Origin: Paraburkholderia bannensis
GTDB taxonomy: Bacteria > Pseudomonadota > Gammaproteobacteria > Burkholderiales > Burkholderiaceae
NCBI RefSeq assembly: GCF_014200455.1
Contig: NZ_JACHBW010000001.1
Location: forward strand, 62,001-126,000
DNA length: 64,000 nucleotides
Reading direction: 5' to 3'
The notes below the pieces were generated by a model. It was given only the letters and a program-made list of their open reading frames with translations. It was not told where the DNA came from and made no database searches. The position numbers and the translations under genes were made by a program. Shown piece after piece: positions 7,569-17,547 of this stretch; the stretch's first letter is position 1, and every line of letters begins with the position of its first letter.

Positions 7569-9080
7569 TTATTCGTCCGAATACACCACGCGATAAGGAA
7601 TGCCGATCTTGCCCCACTCCGCCGCTTCCTGGACGAGGTTATAGTCGGTGAGCGGATTGTTCTGCACCCACGCGTTGGGCAGGATGACTTCGTAGCCGTT
7701 GTGCTCCTGCACCACGGTGATCTTCGGCAGGCCGACATCGGCGCGACGGCGGCTCAGCAGCGCGGCCAGGCGCAGGCAGAACAGCAGCGGCCATTCCACG
7801 TCGCGCGTCTGCGAGAGCTTGCCGAGCTTGCCCACATGGCCCAGCACCAGCGCGGCCAGCCGCGCCTGATCGGTGCGCGAGAAGCCCGGCATGTCGGCGT
7901 TGCTGGCGATGTACGCCGAGTGCTTGTGATACGCGCTGTGCGAAATCGACAGACCGATCTCGTGCAGCGACGCCGCCCAGCTCAGGAACATGCGGTTTTC
8001 TTCGCGGCGCTCTGCATCGGCTTCCTCGAACTGGTCGTAGAAGCTCATCGCCAGTTCGCCGATACGGCCCGCCTGGGCGCGATCCACGCCGTAGCGGCGC
8101 ATGAAGCCTTCCACCGTGACGGTACGCATGTCTTCGTGCTGCGAGCGGCCCAGCAGGTCGTACAGCACGCCCAGACGCAGTGCGCCGTCGGTGGTGTCGA
8201 CGTAGTCGATGCCCAGTTCCTCGAACACCGCGATCATGATCGACAGACCGCCCGCCAGCACCGGAATGCGATCGGGCTTGAGCGCGACGAGCTTCAGGCG
8301 GTTGACGTTCTCCGCCTTGATCAGCGCGCGCTTGAGGCGCTCCAGACCGCCACGCGAGATGCCGTGCGTGATGCCCGGATCGTTGAAGCCGTTCGCCTCG
8401 ACCAGTTCGGCGAGCGCGCGCGCCGTGCCCGACGAGCCGATCGCCTGATCCCAGCCGGTCTTGCGATAGTCGGCGGAGATGATCTGGATTTCGCGCGAGG
8501 CAGCCAGTTCGGCCTGGCGCATGGTGTATTCGTCGACATTGCCCGCCGGGAAGAACTGGCGGCTATGGCTCACGCAGCCGATGTAGAGGCTTTCCATGCG
8601 GATCGGCGTGTAGTGCGAGCCGATGATGAACTCGGTCGAGCCGCCGCCGATGTCCACCACGAAGCGCTTGCCGGCGCTCGCGGGCACGGAATGTGCCGCA
8701 CCGGCGTAAATCAGACGCGCCTCTTCGCGACCGGCAATCACTTCGATCGGAAAGCCCAGCGCCTTTTCGGCCTCGCCAAGGAATTCGCGGGCGTTCTTGG
8801 CGACGCGCAGCGTGTTGGTGGCGACGGCGCGCACGTGATCCGGGTGGAAATCGCGCAGACGCTCACCGAAGCGTTTGAGCGCATCCCAGCCGCGCACCTG
8901 CGAGGCGCGGTCGAGCATCTTGTCCTTCGAGAGGCCCGCGGCGAGCCGCACGGGTTCGCGCAGGGCATCGACCGGATAGATCTGGCTGCCGGCGTCGGTT
9001 TCCTCGACCCGGCCGACGATCAGACGAAAGCTGTTCGAGCCGAGATCGACGGCGGCAAGCAGTTGCGGATTGGTGACCAT
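7569..9080 (-). CDS. ppx: Exopolyphosphatase Ppx/GppA family
   Basis: A 503-residue actin-like ATPase-fold phosphatase that releases phosphate from the ends of polyphosphate chains (or hydrolyses pppGpp). The phosphate-binding loops AAVDLGSNSFRLIVG (residues 9-23) and VVDIGGGSTEF (141-151) are intact, and the C-terminal HD-like region has WAASLHEIGLSISHSAYHKHS. I start at the ATG at 9080 (MVTNPQLLAAVDLG). In-frame ATGs at 9116 and 9158 would add 12 or 26 residues and cannot be excluded. It is divergent from ppk, so opposing polyphosphate enzymes share one promoter region. Confidence 0.9.
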   Translation of the reverse strand: MVTNPQLLAAVDLGSNSFRLIVGRVEETDAGSQIYPVDALREPVRLAAGLSKDKMLDRASQVRGWDALKRFGERLRDFHPDHVRAVATNTLRVAKNAREFLGEAEKALGFPIEVIAGREEARLIYAGAAHSVPASAGKRFVVDIGGGSTEFIIGSHYTPIRMESLYIGCVSHSRQFFPAGNVDEYTMRQAELAASREIQIISADYRKTGWDQAIGSSGTARALAELVEANGFNDPGITHGISRGGLERLKRALIKAENVNRLKLVALKPDRIPVLAGGLSIMIAVFEELGIDYVDTTDGALRLGVLYDLLGRSQHEDMRTVTVEGFMRRYGVDRAQAGRIGELAMSFYDQFEEADAERREENRMFLSWAASLHEIGLSISHSAYHKHSAYIASNADMPGFSRTDQARLAALVLGHVGKLGKLSQTRDVEWPLLFCLRLAALLSRRRADVGLPKITVVQEHNGYEVILPNAWVQNNPLTDYNLVQEAAEWGKIGIPYRVVYSDE

Positions 9081-9315
9081 CGAGGGTGCGGGCTCCATGC
9101 GTGCGAACGCGGCCATCCTGGCTCTCTGAGCGGTGGCCGCGTCATCCAAATATGCCATTTTAAGCGTACCCGACTTCCCCATGGCGCTTCTCGCGAAGGT
9201 TATCGTCAGTGAATGGCAAGGAACGCCCTTTGCGGACACCTTAACCCAGTGTGCATCTTTAATTGGCAAGGTGTCGGAAGTGTGAAAAGGCAGCGTAAAA
9301 TTTATGACACACTCA

Positions 9316-9333
9316 ATTTCACAATAAAGTCAC
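9316..9333 (+). promoter_or_regulatory. Pho-box-like site upstream of ppk
   Basis: Two half-sites, ATTTCAC and AAGTCAC, spaced exactly 11 bp apart with the AT-rich link AATA, resembling the PhoB consensus CTGTCAT-N4-CTGTCAY. A -10-like GAGAAT follows at 9342-9347, and the ppk ATG is at 9397. The ppx-ppk gap (9081-9396) is AT-rich and holds no other gene. Confidence 0.55.
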
Positions 9334-9396
9334 ATTACTGTGAGAATTTCCGAGCGTCCGTTCGAATCATCCCCTGAAATTCCGCTTTCAATACCA

Positions 9397-11460
9397 ATGT
9401 CCATCCGCTATCCCCTCCTTAACCGCGAACTGGGCATTCTGGGATTCAACGAGCGTGTGCTCGCACAGGCCGCCGACCCATCCGTTCCCTTGCTGGAGCG
9501 CCTGCGCTTCATCTGCATCACCAGCAGCAACCTCGACGAATTCTTCGAAGTCCGCATGGCCGGGCTTCAGGAGCAGATGCGCGACAACCCGGGCGCACTC
9601 TCGCCCGACGGCATGTCGCTGCAGCACGTCTACGACCTCGTGGTCGAGCGCGCGCAGCGCCTCGTGCATCGCCAGTACCGCATGTTGCACGACACCGTGC
9701 TGCCGGCGCTCGAACAGGAAGGCATCTACTTCCACGGCACCGATGTCTGGAACGAAGCGCAGACCAACTGGGCGCGCCAGTACTTCCTCGACGAACTGCT
9801 GCCGGTCCTCACGCCGATCGGGCTCGATCCCGCTCACCCGTTCCCGCGCGTGCTCAACAAGAGCCTGAACTTCGTGGTCGAACTCGAAGGTAAGGATGCC
9901 TTCGGTCGTCAGGCCGTGATGGGCATCGTGCAGGCGCCGCGCGCGCTGCCGCGACTCGTGCGCATGCCGCAGGAACTGTCGGGCTTCCAGCATGGTTTCG
10001 TGCTGCTCGGCTCGCTGCTGCAGCGCTTCGTGGGCGAACTGTTCCCGAGCCTCGTGGTGCGCAGTTGCAACCAGTTCCGCATTACGCGCAACAGCGAACT
10101 GTTTGTCGATGAAGACGAAATCACCAATCTGCGAGTGGCGCTGCAGGGCGAACTGCCCGCGCGCCATCTGGGCAATGCGGTGCGGCTGGAAGTGTCGGCG
10201 GAAACGCCGCTGCATCTGGTCCAGCGTCTGCTCGACGAAAGCAGCCTCGATGAGAAGGACTGCTACTACGTCGACGGCCCCGTCAATCTCGTGCGCCTGA
10301 TGCAGTTGCCCGAGATGGTCGACCGCCCGGACCTGAAGTTCGTACCGCACGTCCCGTCGATTCCGCAGCGCATCGCCGCGAACAGCAGCATGTTCGACGT
10401 GATCGATCAGGGCGACGTGCTGCTCCATCATCCGTACGAAAGCTTCCAGCCGGTGCTGGAACTGCTGCTGCAGGCCGCCAACGATCCGAACGTGGTCGCC
10501 ATCAAGCAGACCATCTACCGCACCGGCACCGATTCGCCGCTGATGGACGCGCTCATGCAGGCCGCGCGCAACGGCAAGGAAGTCACGGTGGTCGTGGAGC
10601 TGCTCGCGCGCTTCGACGAAGAGACCAACATCAACTGGGCGTCCCAGCTCGAAGCCGTGGGCGCGCATGTGGTGTATGGCGTGGTGGGCCACAAATGCCA
10701 CGCCAAGATGATGCTGATCGTGCGGCGCACCGCCGTGAACGGCCGCATGCAGCTGCGCCGCTATGTCCACCTGGGCACCGGCAACTATCACCCGCGCACC
10801 GCGCGCCTCTATACCGACTTCGGTCTGATGACGTCGGAGCCGAGGATGTGCGAGGACGTGCACCATGTGTTCCAGCAGCTCACCGGCATCGGCGGCGAAC
10901 TGCAGTTGAACGAACTGTGGCAATCGCCGTTCACGCTGCATCCGAAACTCGTCGAAGCGATTCGCGCGGAAGCGCGGGCCGCGCGCGAAGGCAAGAAGGC
11001 GCGCATCGTCGCGAAGATGAACGCGCTGCTCGAACCGACGGTGATCGACGAGTTGTACGAAGCATCGCAGGCGGGCGTGAAGATCGATCTGATCGTGCGC
11101 GGCGTGTGCTCACTGCAGCCGGGCGTGCCGGGCCTGTCCGAGAACATCACGGTGCGCTCGATCGTCGGCCGCTTCCTCGAACACCATCGCATCTACTACT
11201 TCTATGCGGGCGGCAAGGAAGACGTCTATCTGTCGAGCGCCGACTGGATGGACCGCAACCTGTTCCGCCGCGTCGAAGTGGCGTTCCCGATCCACGATCG
11301 GCGTCTGAAGCGCCGCGTGATCGCCGAAGGTCTGTCGTGCTTCCTTGGCGACAACCAGGCGGCGTGGCTCATGCAAAGCGACGGCCACTACAAGCGCCGC
11401 CGCGCGGGCAAGGCGATCCGCAATGCGCAGATGAGCCTGCTGACGAAGTTCTGCCCTTGA
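9397..11460 (+). CDS. ppk1: Polyphosphate kinase 1
   Basis: A 687-residue PPK1, the family's usual length. The enzyme reversibly builds polyphosphate from ATP through a phosphohistidine. The N-terminal domain begins LLNRELGILGFNERVLAQA, and ITSSNLDEFFEVRM is a family signature. The catalytic region has VHLGTGNYHPRTARLYTDFG (His near residue 458) and the second phospholipase-D-like half ends with WMDRNLFRRVEVAFP. The start at 9397 (MSIRYPLLNREL) excludes a 19-residue upstream extension that would overlap the promoter. Transcription is divergent from ppx and convergent with phoR. The upstream Pho-like box suggests PhoB control. Confidence 0.95.
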   Translation: MSIRYPLLNRELGILGFNERVLAQAADPSVPLLERLRFICITSSNLDEFFEVRMAGLQEQMRDNPGALSPDGMSLQHVYDLVVERAQRLVHRQYRMLHDTVLPALEQEGIYFHGTDVWNEAQTNWARQYFLDELLPVLTPIGLDPAHPFPRVLNKSLNFVVELEGKDAFGRQAVMGIVQAPRALPRLVRMPQELSGFQHGFVLLGSLLQRFVGELFPSLVVRSCNQFRITRNSELFVDEDEITNLRVALQGELPARHLGNAVRLEVSAETPLHLVQRLLDESSLDEKDCYYVDGPVNLVRLMQLPEMVDRPDLKFVPHVPSIPQRIAANSSMFDVIDQGDVLLHHPYESFQPVLELLLQAANDPNVVAIKQTIYRTGTDSPLMDALMQAARNGKEVTVVVELLARFDEETNINWASQLEAVGAHVVYGVVGHKCHAKMMLIVRRTAVNGRMQLRRYVHLGTGNYHPRTARLYTDFGLMTSEPRMCEDVHHVFQQLTGIGGELQLNELWQSPFTLHPKLVEAIRAEARAAREGKKARIVAKMNALLEPTVIDELYEASQAGVKIDLIVRGVCSLQPGVPGLSENITVRSIVGRFLEHHRIYYFYAGGKEDVYLSSADWMDRNLFRRVEVAFPIHDRRLKRRVIAEGLSCFLGDNQAAWLMQSDGHYKRRRAGKAIRNAQMSLLTKFCP

Positions 11461-11505
11461 TGCGCGTCGTGCTGTCCAGCGCCTGTTTCAAGGGCGCTGG
11501 ATGCG

Positions 11506-11544
11506 AAAAAGCCGCTTCGGTCATCAGGACGAAGCGGCTTTTTT
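11506..11544. terminator. Bidirectional terminator between ppk and phoR
   Basis: AAAAAGCCGCTTCG (11506-11519) pairs with CGAAGCGGCTTTTTT (11530-11544). A-run and T-run flank both sides, so it can stop ppk (+) and phoR (-) transcripts. Confidence 0.9.
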
Positions 11545-11569
11545 ATGCATTAAAACCTGGCGGTAAAAC

Positions 11570-12883
11570 TCAGGCCGGCGCGGGTTGTCGCCGCGTCGTG
11601 CGAGCGGCCGGGAAACGCACCGTGAAGGTACTGCCCCGCCCTTCCTCGCTCTTCACCTCGAGCGCCGCGTCGTGGCGTTGCAGCACATGCTTGACGATCG
11701 CGAGGCCCAGACCGGTGCCGCCCGTATCGCGCGAACGGCTGCGATCGACGCGATAGAAACGCTCCGTGAGACGCGGAATGTCGCTCGCGGGGATGCCATA
11801 GCCGCTGTCCGTCACCGAGAACACCGCGTTGGCGCCTTCCAGACGCCACGACAATTGCACGCGGCCGCCCTCCGGCGTATAGCGCACCGCATTGGTCGCG
11901 AGATTGCCCAGCGCGCTCAATACTTCGGTTTCCGAACCGGTCACGCTCAGGCCATCGTCGAAATCGGCAGTGACGATGTGATGGCCGCCCGAGAGACTTT
12001 CCGCATCCTCGCGCACATGGCCCAGCACCGCGCGCATGTCGATGATCTGGTCGCCCGGCAGGCGCGCTTCGCCTTCGAGCTTGGCCAGCACCAGCAGATC
12101 GGTGACGATGTGGCGCATGCGCGAAGCCTGCTGCTCCATCAGATCGAAGTAGCGCATGCGCTCTTCTTCCGAAAGCGGCAGCTCGCGCATCGTCTCCAGA
12201 AAGCCCGAGAGCACCGTGAGCGGCGTCTTCAGTTCATGCGAGACATTGGCTACGAAGTCGCGGCGCATCGCATCCGTGCGTTCGAGTTCGGTGATGTCCT
12301 GCGAGAGCACCAGCTTGCGGTTATCGCCGTACGGAAACACCTGCACCGACAGCACGTTCTGGCGCTTCGCGCCCATGCCGCGCATGATCAGCATGTCCTT
12401 GTAATCGTGCGAATTCAGATAACGCACGAAGTCGGGCTGACGGACCAGATGGGTGATGTGCTGGCGCAGGTCGCGCTTCGCGTCGAGCCCGAAATGCACT
12501 TCGGAAATGGCGTTGCACCACTCGATCTGATCGTGATCGTCGAGCATGGCCACGCCATTGGGCGACGCCTGGATGGCCTGGATGAAACGCGAATGCTGTT
12601 GCTCGACCTGGCGGACCTGGGCATGCCAGCGCTTCGCGAGCTTGTGCAGACGGTAGTAGATTTCCCCCCACACGCCGGGCGCGCTCGGCACTTCGCCGTA
12701 GACGGGCGCATCGAGCAGACGCCACAGACGCTGCTTGTGGAAGGTGCTGAAAACCATTTGGCCGACCAGCGCTACCACGGCGAGGGCCAGCCCGAATTTG
12801 ACGCCGACTAACGCGCCGACGCCCGTGCAGACGAGCGCGAGCAGCACAATCGATACGAGGGCGCGCGCCCAGATGATGTTCAT
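11570..12883 (-). CDS. phoR: Phosphate sensor histidine kinase PhoR
   Basis: A 437-residue membrane kinase. Two hydrophobic segments (about residues 8-26 and 28-46) anchor it with almost no periplasmic loop, as in E. coli PhoR. A PAS domain occupies about residues 98-200. HisKA has FVANVSHELKTPL with the phospho-accepting His near residue 216. HATPase motifs follow: LATNAVRYTPEGG, DSGYGIP and GGTGLGLAIVKH. PhoR phosphorylates PhoB when the Pst system and PhoU report low phosphate. I use the ATG at 12883 (MNIIWARALVSIV); the frame extends 25 residues upstream without family similarity. It follows phoB by 121 bp. Confidence 0.95.
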   Translation of the reverse strand: MNIIWARALVSIVLLALVCTGVGALVGVKFGLALAVVALVGQMVFSTFHKQRLWRLLDAPVYGEVPSAPGVWGEIYYRLHKLAKRWHAQVRQVEQQHSRFIQAIQASPNGVAMLDDHDQIEWCNAISEVHFGLDAKRDLRQHITHLVRQPDFVRYLNSHDYKDMLIMRGMGAKRQNVLSVQVFPYGDNRKLVLSQDITELERTDAMRRDFVANVSHELKTPLTVLSGFLETMRELPLSEEERMRYFDLMEQQASRMRHIVTDLLVLAKLEGEARLPGDQIIDMRAVLGHVREDAESLSGGHHIVTADFDDGLSVTGSETEVLSALGNLATNAVRYTPEGGRVQLSWRLEGANAVFSVTDSGYGIPASDIPRLTERFYRVDRSRSRDTGGTGLGLAIVKHVLQRHDAALEVKSEEGRGSTFTVRFPAARTTRRQPAPA

Positions 12884-13004
12884 GTTCCTGCGTTCGAAGA
12901 GAGTGACAGTCCGTACCGGGGCGCTGCGGATTCGGAGCACCGGCGCTGCGTCTCGCACAGCGCCAGCGTGTGACGACGGTAAATCAGCTCGGCGGCAAGT
13001 GCAA

Positions 13005-13706
13005 TCAGGCGCTCTTCGCGAGCCGGTAGCCGCTGCCGCGCACCGTTTCGATCATAGCATCGCACCCAGCCGGCTTGAGCGCGGCGCGCAGACGCTTGAT
13101 ATGCACGTCCACGGTGCGCTCTTCCACGAACACGTGATCGCCCCAGACCTGATCGAGCAGCTGCGTGCGGCTGTGTACGCGCTCCGGGTGCGTCATGAAG
13201 AAGTGCAGCAGGCGGAACTCGGTCGGGCCGAGATCGAGCTTGATCTCCGAGCCTTCCGCATGAGCCGCCACGCGGTGCGTAGCCGGATCGAGCTTGAGAC
13301 CGTTGATCGCCACCACATCTTCCGTGAGCTGCGGCGCACGGCGGCGCAGAACCGCCTTGATGCGCGCCATCAGCTCCTTGGGCGAGAACGGCTTGGTGAC
13401 GTAGTCGTCGGCGCCGATTTCGAGGCCGAGCACCTTGTCCTGCTCGTCGCCGCGGGCGGTCAGCATGATGATCGGGATGTGTTTCGTGCGCTCGTTGTTG
13501 CGCAGATCGCGCGCGAAATTCACGCCCGATTTGCCCGGCAGCATCCAGTCGAGCAGGATGAGATCGGGCAGCACGTCGCTGATCAGATTCTGCGCCTGCT
13601 CCGCGTTGTAGGCGCGGATCGGGCAATGACCTGCGTGCTGCAGGTTCACCGAGATCAGCTCGGAAATGGCGGGCTCATCTTCGATGACGAGAATGCTGCT
13701 AGGCAT
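13005..13706 (-). CDS. phoB: Phosphate response regulator PhoB
   Basis: A 233-residue OmpR-family regulator. The receiver domain has the acidic pair Glu9-Asp10 and phospho-acceptor Asp53 in LILLDWMLPGKSG. Lys in YVTKPFSPKEL is the conserved lysine. The C-terminal winged-helix domain ends VDVHIKRLRAALKPAGCDAMIETVRG. PhoB binds 11-bp direct repeats (Pho boxes) upstream of phosphate-starvation genes. The ATG at 13706 has GAGG about 6 nt upstream; a GTG two codons earlier is less likely. It sits between phoU and phoR on one strand. Confidence 0.96.
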   Translation of the reverse strand: MPSSILVIEDEPAISELISVNLQHAGHCPIRAYNAEQAQNLISDVLPDLILLDWMLPGKSGVNFARDLRNNERTKHIPIIMLTARGDEQDKVLGLEIGADDYVTKPFSPKELMARIKAVLRRRAPQLTEDVVAINGLKLDPATHRVAAHAEGSEIKLDLGPTEFRLLHFFMTHPERVHSRTQLLDQVWGDHVFVEERTVDVHIKRLRAALKPAGCDAMIETVRGSGYRLAKSA

Positions 13707-13829
13707 CGGCACCTCTTGACCTTAAGACCTGTTTATACGGATGACAAAAATGTCGGGGCGGTATCGATTTCAGAACTCGACGTGAAAAAGCGCCTTGAAA
13801 GCGCGATTCCACACCACCCCGGCAATCAC

Positions 13830-14534
13830 TTAACTCAGTGCTTCGCGTTCGAGCGCGTCGCGCGACTTGTGCCGCACGTCGGTGCCCTTGACGATGTAGA
13901 TGATGAATTCGGCGATGTTCTTCGCGTGGTCGCCGATGCGCTCGATCGCCTTGGCGATGAACAGATAGTCGAGGCCCGCCGAAATCGTGCGCGGGTCTTC
14001 CATCATGTAGCTCACCAGCTTGCGCACGAAGGCGCGGAATTCCTCGTCGATGGCCTTGTCGTCGCGCACGATCTGCGCGGCGGCGACTGTGTCCAGACGC
14101 GCGAACGCGTCCAGCGCACGGCGCAGGATCGACACGGCCATCTCGCCCGAGACCTTGATTTCGGCGATGTTGACCGCGCGCGAATTGCCATCTTCCATCA
14201 GGCGTTTGGTGCGCTTGGCGATCTTTTCGGCTTCGTCGCCGGCGCGTTCGAGGTTCGTGATGGTCTTCGAAATCGCCAGCACGAGGCGCAGGTCGCGCGC
14301 GGCCGGCTGACGGCGCGCGATGATGTTGCTGCACTCTTCGTCGATCTCGACTTCCATCGTGTTCAGGCGGTCTTCGGCGGCGATCACGCGCTCGGCGGCT
14401 TCGCCGTCGAATTCGTTCAGGGCCTGCATCGCCGTGATGATCTGCGACTCCACGAGGCCGCCCATTTCCAGAACCTTCGATGAAATGAGGTTCAGGTCGG
14501 CGTCGAACTGGCTGGACAGGTGCTTGTCGGACAT
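13830..14534 (-). CDS. phoU: Phosphate signalling protein PhoU
   Basis: A 234-residue all-helical protein with two PhoU repeats. Metal-binding motifs are visible in both halves: LERAGDEAEKIAKR and IERIGDHAKNIAEF. PhoU links the Pst transporter to PhoR and keeps PhoB off when phosphate is plentiful. It lies 38 bp after pstB and has a good Shine-Dalgarno sequence (AAGGGAG) before its ATG. The 123-bp gap to phoB has no obvious terminator. Confidence 0.96.
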   Translation of the reverse strand: MSDKHLSSQFDADLNLISSKVLEMGGLVESQIITAMQALNEFDGEAAERVIAAEDRLNTMEVEIDEECSNIIARRQPAARDLRLVLAISKTITNLERAGDEAEKIAKRTKRLMEDGNSRAVNIAEIKVSGEMAVSILRRALDAFARLDTVAAAQIVRDDKAIDEEFRAFVRKLVSYMMEDPRTISAGLDYLFIAKAIERIGDHAKNIAEFIIYIVKGTDVRHKSRDALEREALS

Positions 14535-14572
14535 GTCTTTTCTCCCTTCCGCTTAATGTGCTACCAGACGGA

Positions 14573-15409
14573 TCAGCCGAAGCGGCCCGTGATGTAGTCT
14601 TCCGTTTCCTTGCGGACCGGCTTGATGAAGATCTTCTCGGTGTCGCCGAATTCGATCAGCTCGCCGAGATACATGTACGCAGTGTAGTCCGAGCAACGCG
14701 CAGCCTGCTGCATGTTGTGGGTGACGATCACCACCGTGTAATCGCTCTTGAGTTCGGCGATCAGTTCTTCGATACGACCGGTGGAAATCGGGTCGAGCGC
14801 CGAGCACGGTTCGTCGAGCAGCAGCACTTCCGGACGGATCGCGATACCGCGCGCGATGCACAGACGCTGTTGCTGTCCCCCAGAGAGGCCGTAGCCGCTC
14901 TGGCCAAGCTTGTCCTTCACTTCGTTCCAGAGCGCCGCCTTGGTGAGCGCCCATTCGACGCGGTCGTCCATTTCCGGGCGCGACAGCTTTTCGAACATCT
15001 TCACGCCGAACGCGATGTTGTCGTAGATCGACATCGGGAACGGGGTCGGCTTCTGGAACACCATGCCGATGCGCGCACGCAGCAGCGAGATGTCGCGCTT
15101 CGTGGTCAGCAGGTTCTCGCCTTCCATCAGGATCTCGCCTTCGGCGCGTTGTTCCGGATAGAGCGCGTACATCTTGTTGAAGGTGCGCAGCAGCGTGGAC
15201 TTGCCGCAGCCCGACGGGCCGATGAACGCCGTCACCTTGCCTTCGGGAATCTGCAGGTTGATGTTCTTGAGCGCGTGATACTTGCCGTAGAAGAAGTTGA
15301 GATCCTTGACCTCGATCTTCGGACGCGACGACATGGCGCCACGGTTGCCCTGGGCGGGGTCGAAGCCGGACGGCGCGGTAGTGTTGAGGTGACTCTCTGC
15401 CATATTCAT
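14573..15409 (-). CDS. pstB: Phosphate ABC transporter ATPase PstB
   Basis: A 278-residue ABC ATPase. Walker A is GPSGCGKST (about residues 64-72), the signature is LSGGQQQR, and Walker B is [13 protein letters not shown]. The family-specific [17 protein letters not shown] segment identifies PstB. It powers phosphate import by PstCA. I use the ATG at 15409 ([11 protein letters not shown]), 16 bp after pstA; a second ATG two codons later is equally usable. The first 30 residues are a variable tail before the ABC core. Confidence 0.96.
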   Translation of the reverse strand: MNMAESHLNTTAPSGFDPAQGNRGAMSSRPKIEVKDLNFFYGKYHALKNINLQIPEGKVTAFIGPSGCGKSTLLRTFNKMYALYPEQRAEGEILMEGENLLTTKRDISLLRARIGMVFQKPTPFPMSIYDNIAFGVKMFEKLSRPEMDDRVEWALTKAALWNEVKDKLGQSGYGLSGGQQQRLCIARGIAIRPEVLLLDEPCSALDPISTGRIEELIAELKSDYTVVIVTHNMQQAARCSDYTAYMYLGELIEFGDTEKIFIKPVRKETEDYITGRFG

Positions 15410-15425
15410 CGGATGGACTCCGCCC

Positions 15426-16322
15426 TTACTTTTTCGAAAAGATGGTGCGTGCAAGGATATTCAGACCCAGCACACCCAGCGTAATCAGGAACACACCGGC
15501 CCACGCAAGCGACTGCCACTGCGAGAACGGGCTCATCGCGAACTTGTAGATCGTGACCGGCAGGTTGGCCATCGGCTGATTCATGTCCGCCGAGAAGAAC
15601 TGGTTCGACAGCGCCGTAAACAGCAGCGGCGCGGTTTCGCCGGCGATACGGGCGATCGCGAGCAGCACGCCCGTCACGATCCCGGCGATCGACGCCTTCA
15701 GCGTGATCGACAGCACCATCTTCCACTTCGGCGTGCCGAGTGCGAAAGCGGCTTCGCGCAGTGCGTTGGGCACCAGCTTGAGCATGTTCTCGGTGGTGCG
15801 GATCACGATCGGAATCTGCAGCAGCGCGAGCGAAATCGCGCCGGCCCAGCCGCTGAAGTGGCCCGTCTTCGCCACCACCAGCGCGTAGACGAACAGACCC
15901 ACGACGATCGAGGGCGCCGACAGCAGAATGTCGTTGATGAAGCGCGTCACGCTCGCAAGCCAGCCCTTCTGGCCATACTCGGCGAGATACACGCCTGCCA
16001 GGATGCCGATCGGCGTACCCACGGCCGTGGCGATGCCCACCAGCAGCAGGCTGCCGACGATCGCATTGGCCAGACCACCGCCATCGGTGTTCGGCGGCGG
16101 CGTCGACTGCGTGAACAGTTCGACCGACAGACCGCCAACACCGAGCGAGAGCGTCGTGTAGAGAATCCAGACGAGCCACAGCAGACCGAAGGCCATCGCG
16201 GCCAGCGACATCGTCAGCGCAATCGCATTCGTCACGCGGCGGCGGCTTTGCAGCTTGCCGCGCATCTTGTCGAGCTCGGAGCCGTGGATCGCTCCGGGAA
16301 TTTTCAGCATTGGCTCGCTCAT
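15426..16322 (-). CDS. pstA: Phosphate ABC transporter permease PstA
   Basis: A 298-residue inner-membrane permease with about six membrane segments. The coupling-helix region [27 protein letters not shown] is the permease EAA-type loop that contacts PstB. With PstC it forms the phosphate channel. Its ATG overlaps the pstC stop by 4 bp (ATGA), consistent with translational coupling. A short cytoplasmic N-terminus of about 35 residues precedes the first segment. Confidence 0.96.
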   Translation of the reverse strand: MSEPMLKIPGAIHGSELDKMRGKLQSRRRVTNAIALTMSLAAMAFGLLWLVWILYTTLSLGVGGLSVELFTQSTPPPNTDGGGLANAIVGSLLLVGIATAVGTPIGILAGVYLAEYGQKGWLASVTRFINDILLSAPSIVVGLFVYALVVAKTGHFSGWAGAISLALLQIPIVIRTTENMLKLVPNALREAAFALGTPKWKMVLSITLKASIAGIVTGVLLAIARIAGETAPLLFTALSNQFFSADMNQPMANLPVTIYKFAMSPFSQWQSLAWAGVFLITLGVLGLNILARTIFSKK

Positions 16323-17305
16323 CGCGCACCCTCCGACTTTTCAAGGCGCAGCAGCATGACCTTCGAGATCGCCAGCACGATGAAGGTAATCACGAACAGA
16401 ATCAGGCCGAGCTCCATGAGGGCCGAGGTATGCAGACCCGGGCTCGCCTCGGCGAATTCGTTGGCGAGCGCCGAAGTGATGCTGTTGCCGGGCGAGAACA
16501 GCGAGACGTTGTCCAGCAGGTTCGTATTGCCGATCACGAAGGTCACGGCCATGGTTTCGCCGAGCGCGCGGCCAAGGCCCAGCATCACGCCGCCGATCAC
16601 ACCGGTCTTGGTGAAGGGCAGCACGATCTTCCACATCACTTCCCAGGTCGTGCAGCCGATGCCGTATGCCGATTCCTTGAGCAGCACGGGCGTGACTTCG
16701 AACACGTCGCGCATCACCGAGGCGATGTACGGAATGATCATGATCGCGAGAATGACGCCTGCGCACAGGATGCCGATGCCGATCGGCGGGCCCTGGAACA
16801 GCGGGCCGATCAGCCACACGTTGCCCAGCAGATGGCCGAGCGGGCGCTGGAAGTATTGCGCGAAGATGGGCGCGAACACCAGCAGGCCCCACATGCCGTA
16901 GACGATCGACGGGATCGCGGCCAGCAGTTCGATGGCGATGCCCAGCGGGCGGCGCAGCCAGGCGGGCGAGAGTTCAGTGAGGAACAGCGCGATGCCGAAG
17001 CTCACCGGCACAGCGATGACAAGCGCGATGATCGACGTGGCGATGGTGCCGTAGATGGGCACCAGCGCGCCGAACTGATCGCTGGGTGGATCCCAGTCGG
17101 CCGTCCAGAGGAACGAGAGGCCGAACTTCTGGATCGTCGGCATCGAGGCGACGAGCAGGGACACGATGATGCCGCCGAGCAGCAACAACGTGACGATGGC
17201 GGCGCCGCGCGCGAGGCCGCCGAAAATGATGTCCCCTGCCGGGCTGGGCGCCTGTTGCTGCGCGTTGCCGCCGGGCGGGTTCGAGACGAGCGGGACGTCG
17301 GACAT
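16319..17305 (-). CDS. pstC: Phosphate ABC transporter permease PstC
   Basis: A 328-residue permease, partner of PstA. The EAA-type loop reads [28 protein letters not shown]. Hydrophobic segments begin at about residue 32 ([20 protein letters not shown]). A proline-rich cytoplasmic N-terminus of about 25 residues is typical of the lineage. The ATG at 17305 has AGG 6 nt upstream. It lies 242 bp after pstS, with a strong hairpin in between that may lower its expression relative to pstS. Confidence 0.96.
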   Translation of the reverse strand: MSDVPLVSNPPGGNAQQQAPSPAGDIIFGGLARGAAIVTLLLLGGIIVSLLVASMPTIQKFGLSFLWTADWDPPSDQFGALVPIYGTIATSIIALVIAVPVSFGIALFLTELSPAWLRRPLGIAIELLAAIPSIVYGMWGLLVFAPIFAQYFQRPLGHLLGNVWLIGPLFQGPPIGIGILCAGVILAIMIIPYIASVMRDVFEVTPVLLKESAYGIGCTTWEVMWKIVLPFTKTGVIGGVMLGLGRALGETMAVTFVIGNTNLLDNVSLFSPGNSITSALANEFAEASPGLHTSALMELGLILFVITFIVLAISKVMLLRLEKSEGAR

Positions 17306-17488
17306 GGTGACCTGTTTCCAGTTGCCGCGAGCGCGAGGCTCACGACGTTGATGCGGTTCTGAAACCGATTGCCGCCAGGGCCCGGCCAGGCGGCCGGTAC
17401 GCTGCCCAAGGGCGGTACATCGTAGCGGGTGATTTACGAATATTTTGCAACCTGATTACGGATGCATAACGAATGACCAGGAAGCAGC

Positions 17489-17519
17489 ACGGGCCGCACG
17501 CGATGTCGCGGCGGCCCGT
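17489..17519 (-). terminator. Hairpin between pstS and pstC
   Basis: ACGGGCCGC (17489-17497) pairs with GCGGCCCGT (17511-17519), with an inner CGCGA/TCGCG stem. There is no strong T-run after it on the minus strand, so it more likely stabilises pstS mRNA or partly attenuates pstCAB than terminates fully. Confidence 0.6.
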
Positions 17520-17547
17520 AGCGCTACACGGTCAAACCGCCTTCGCC

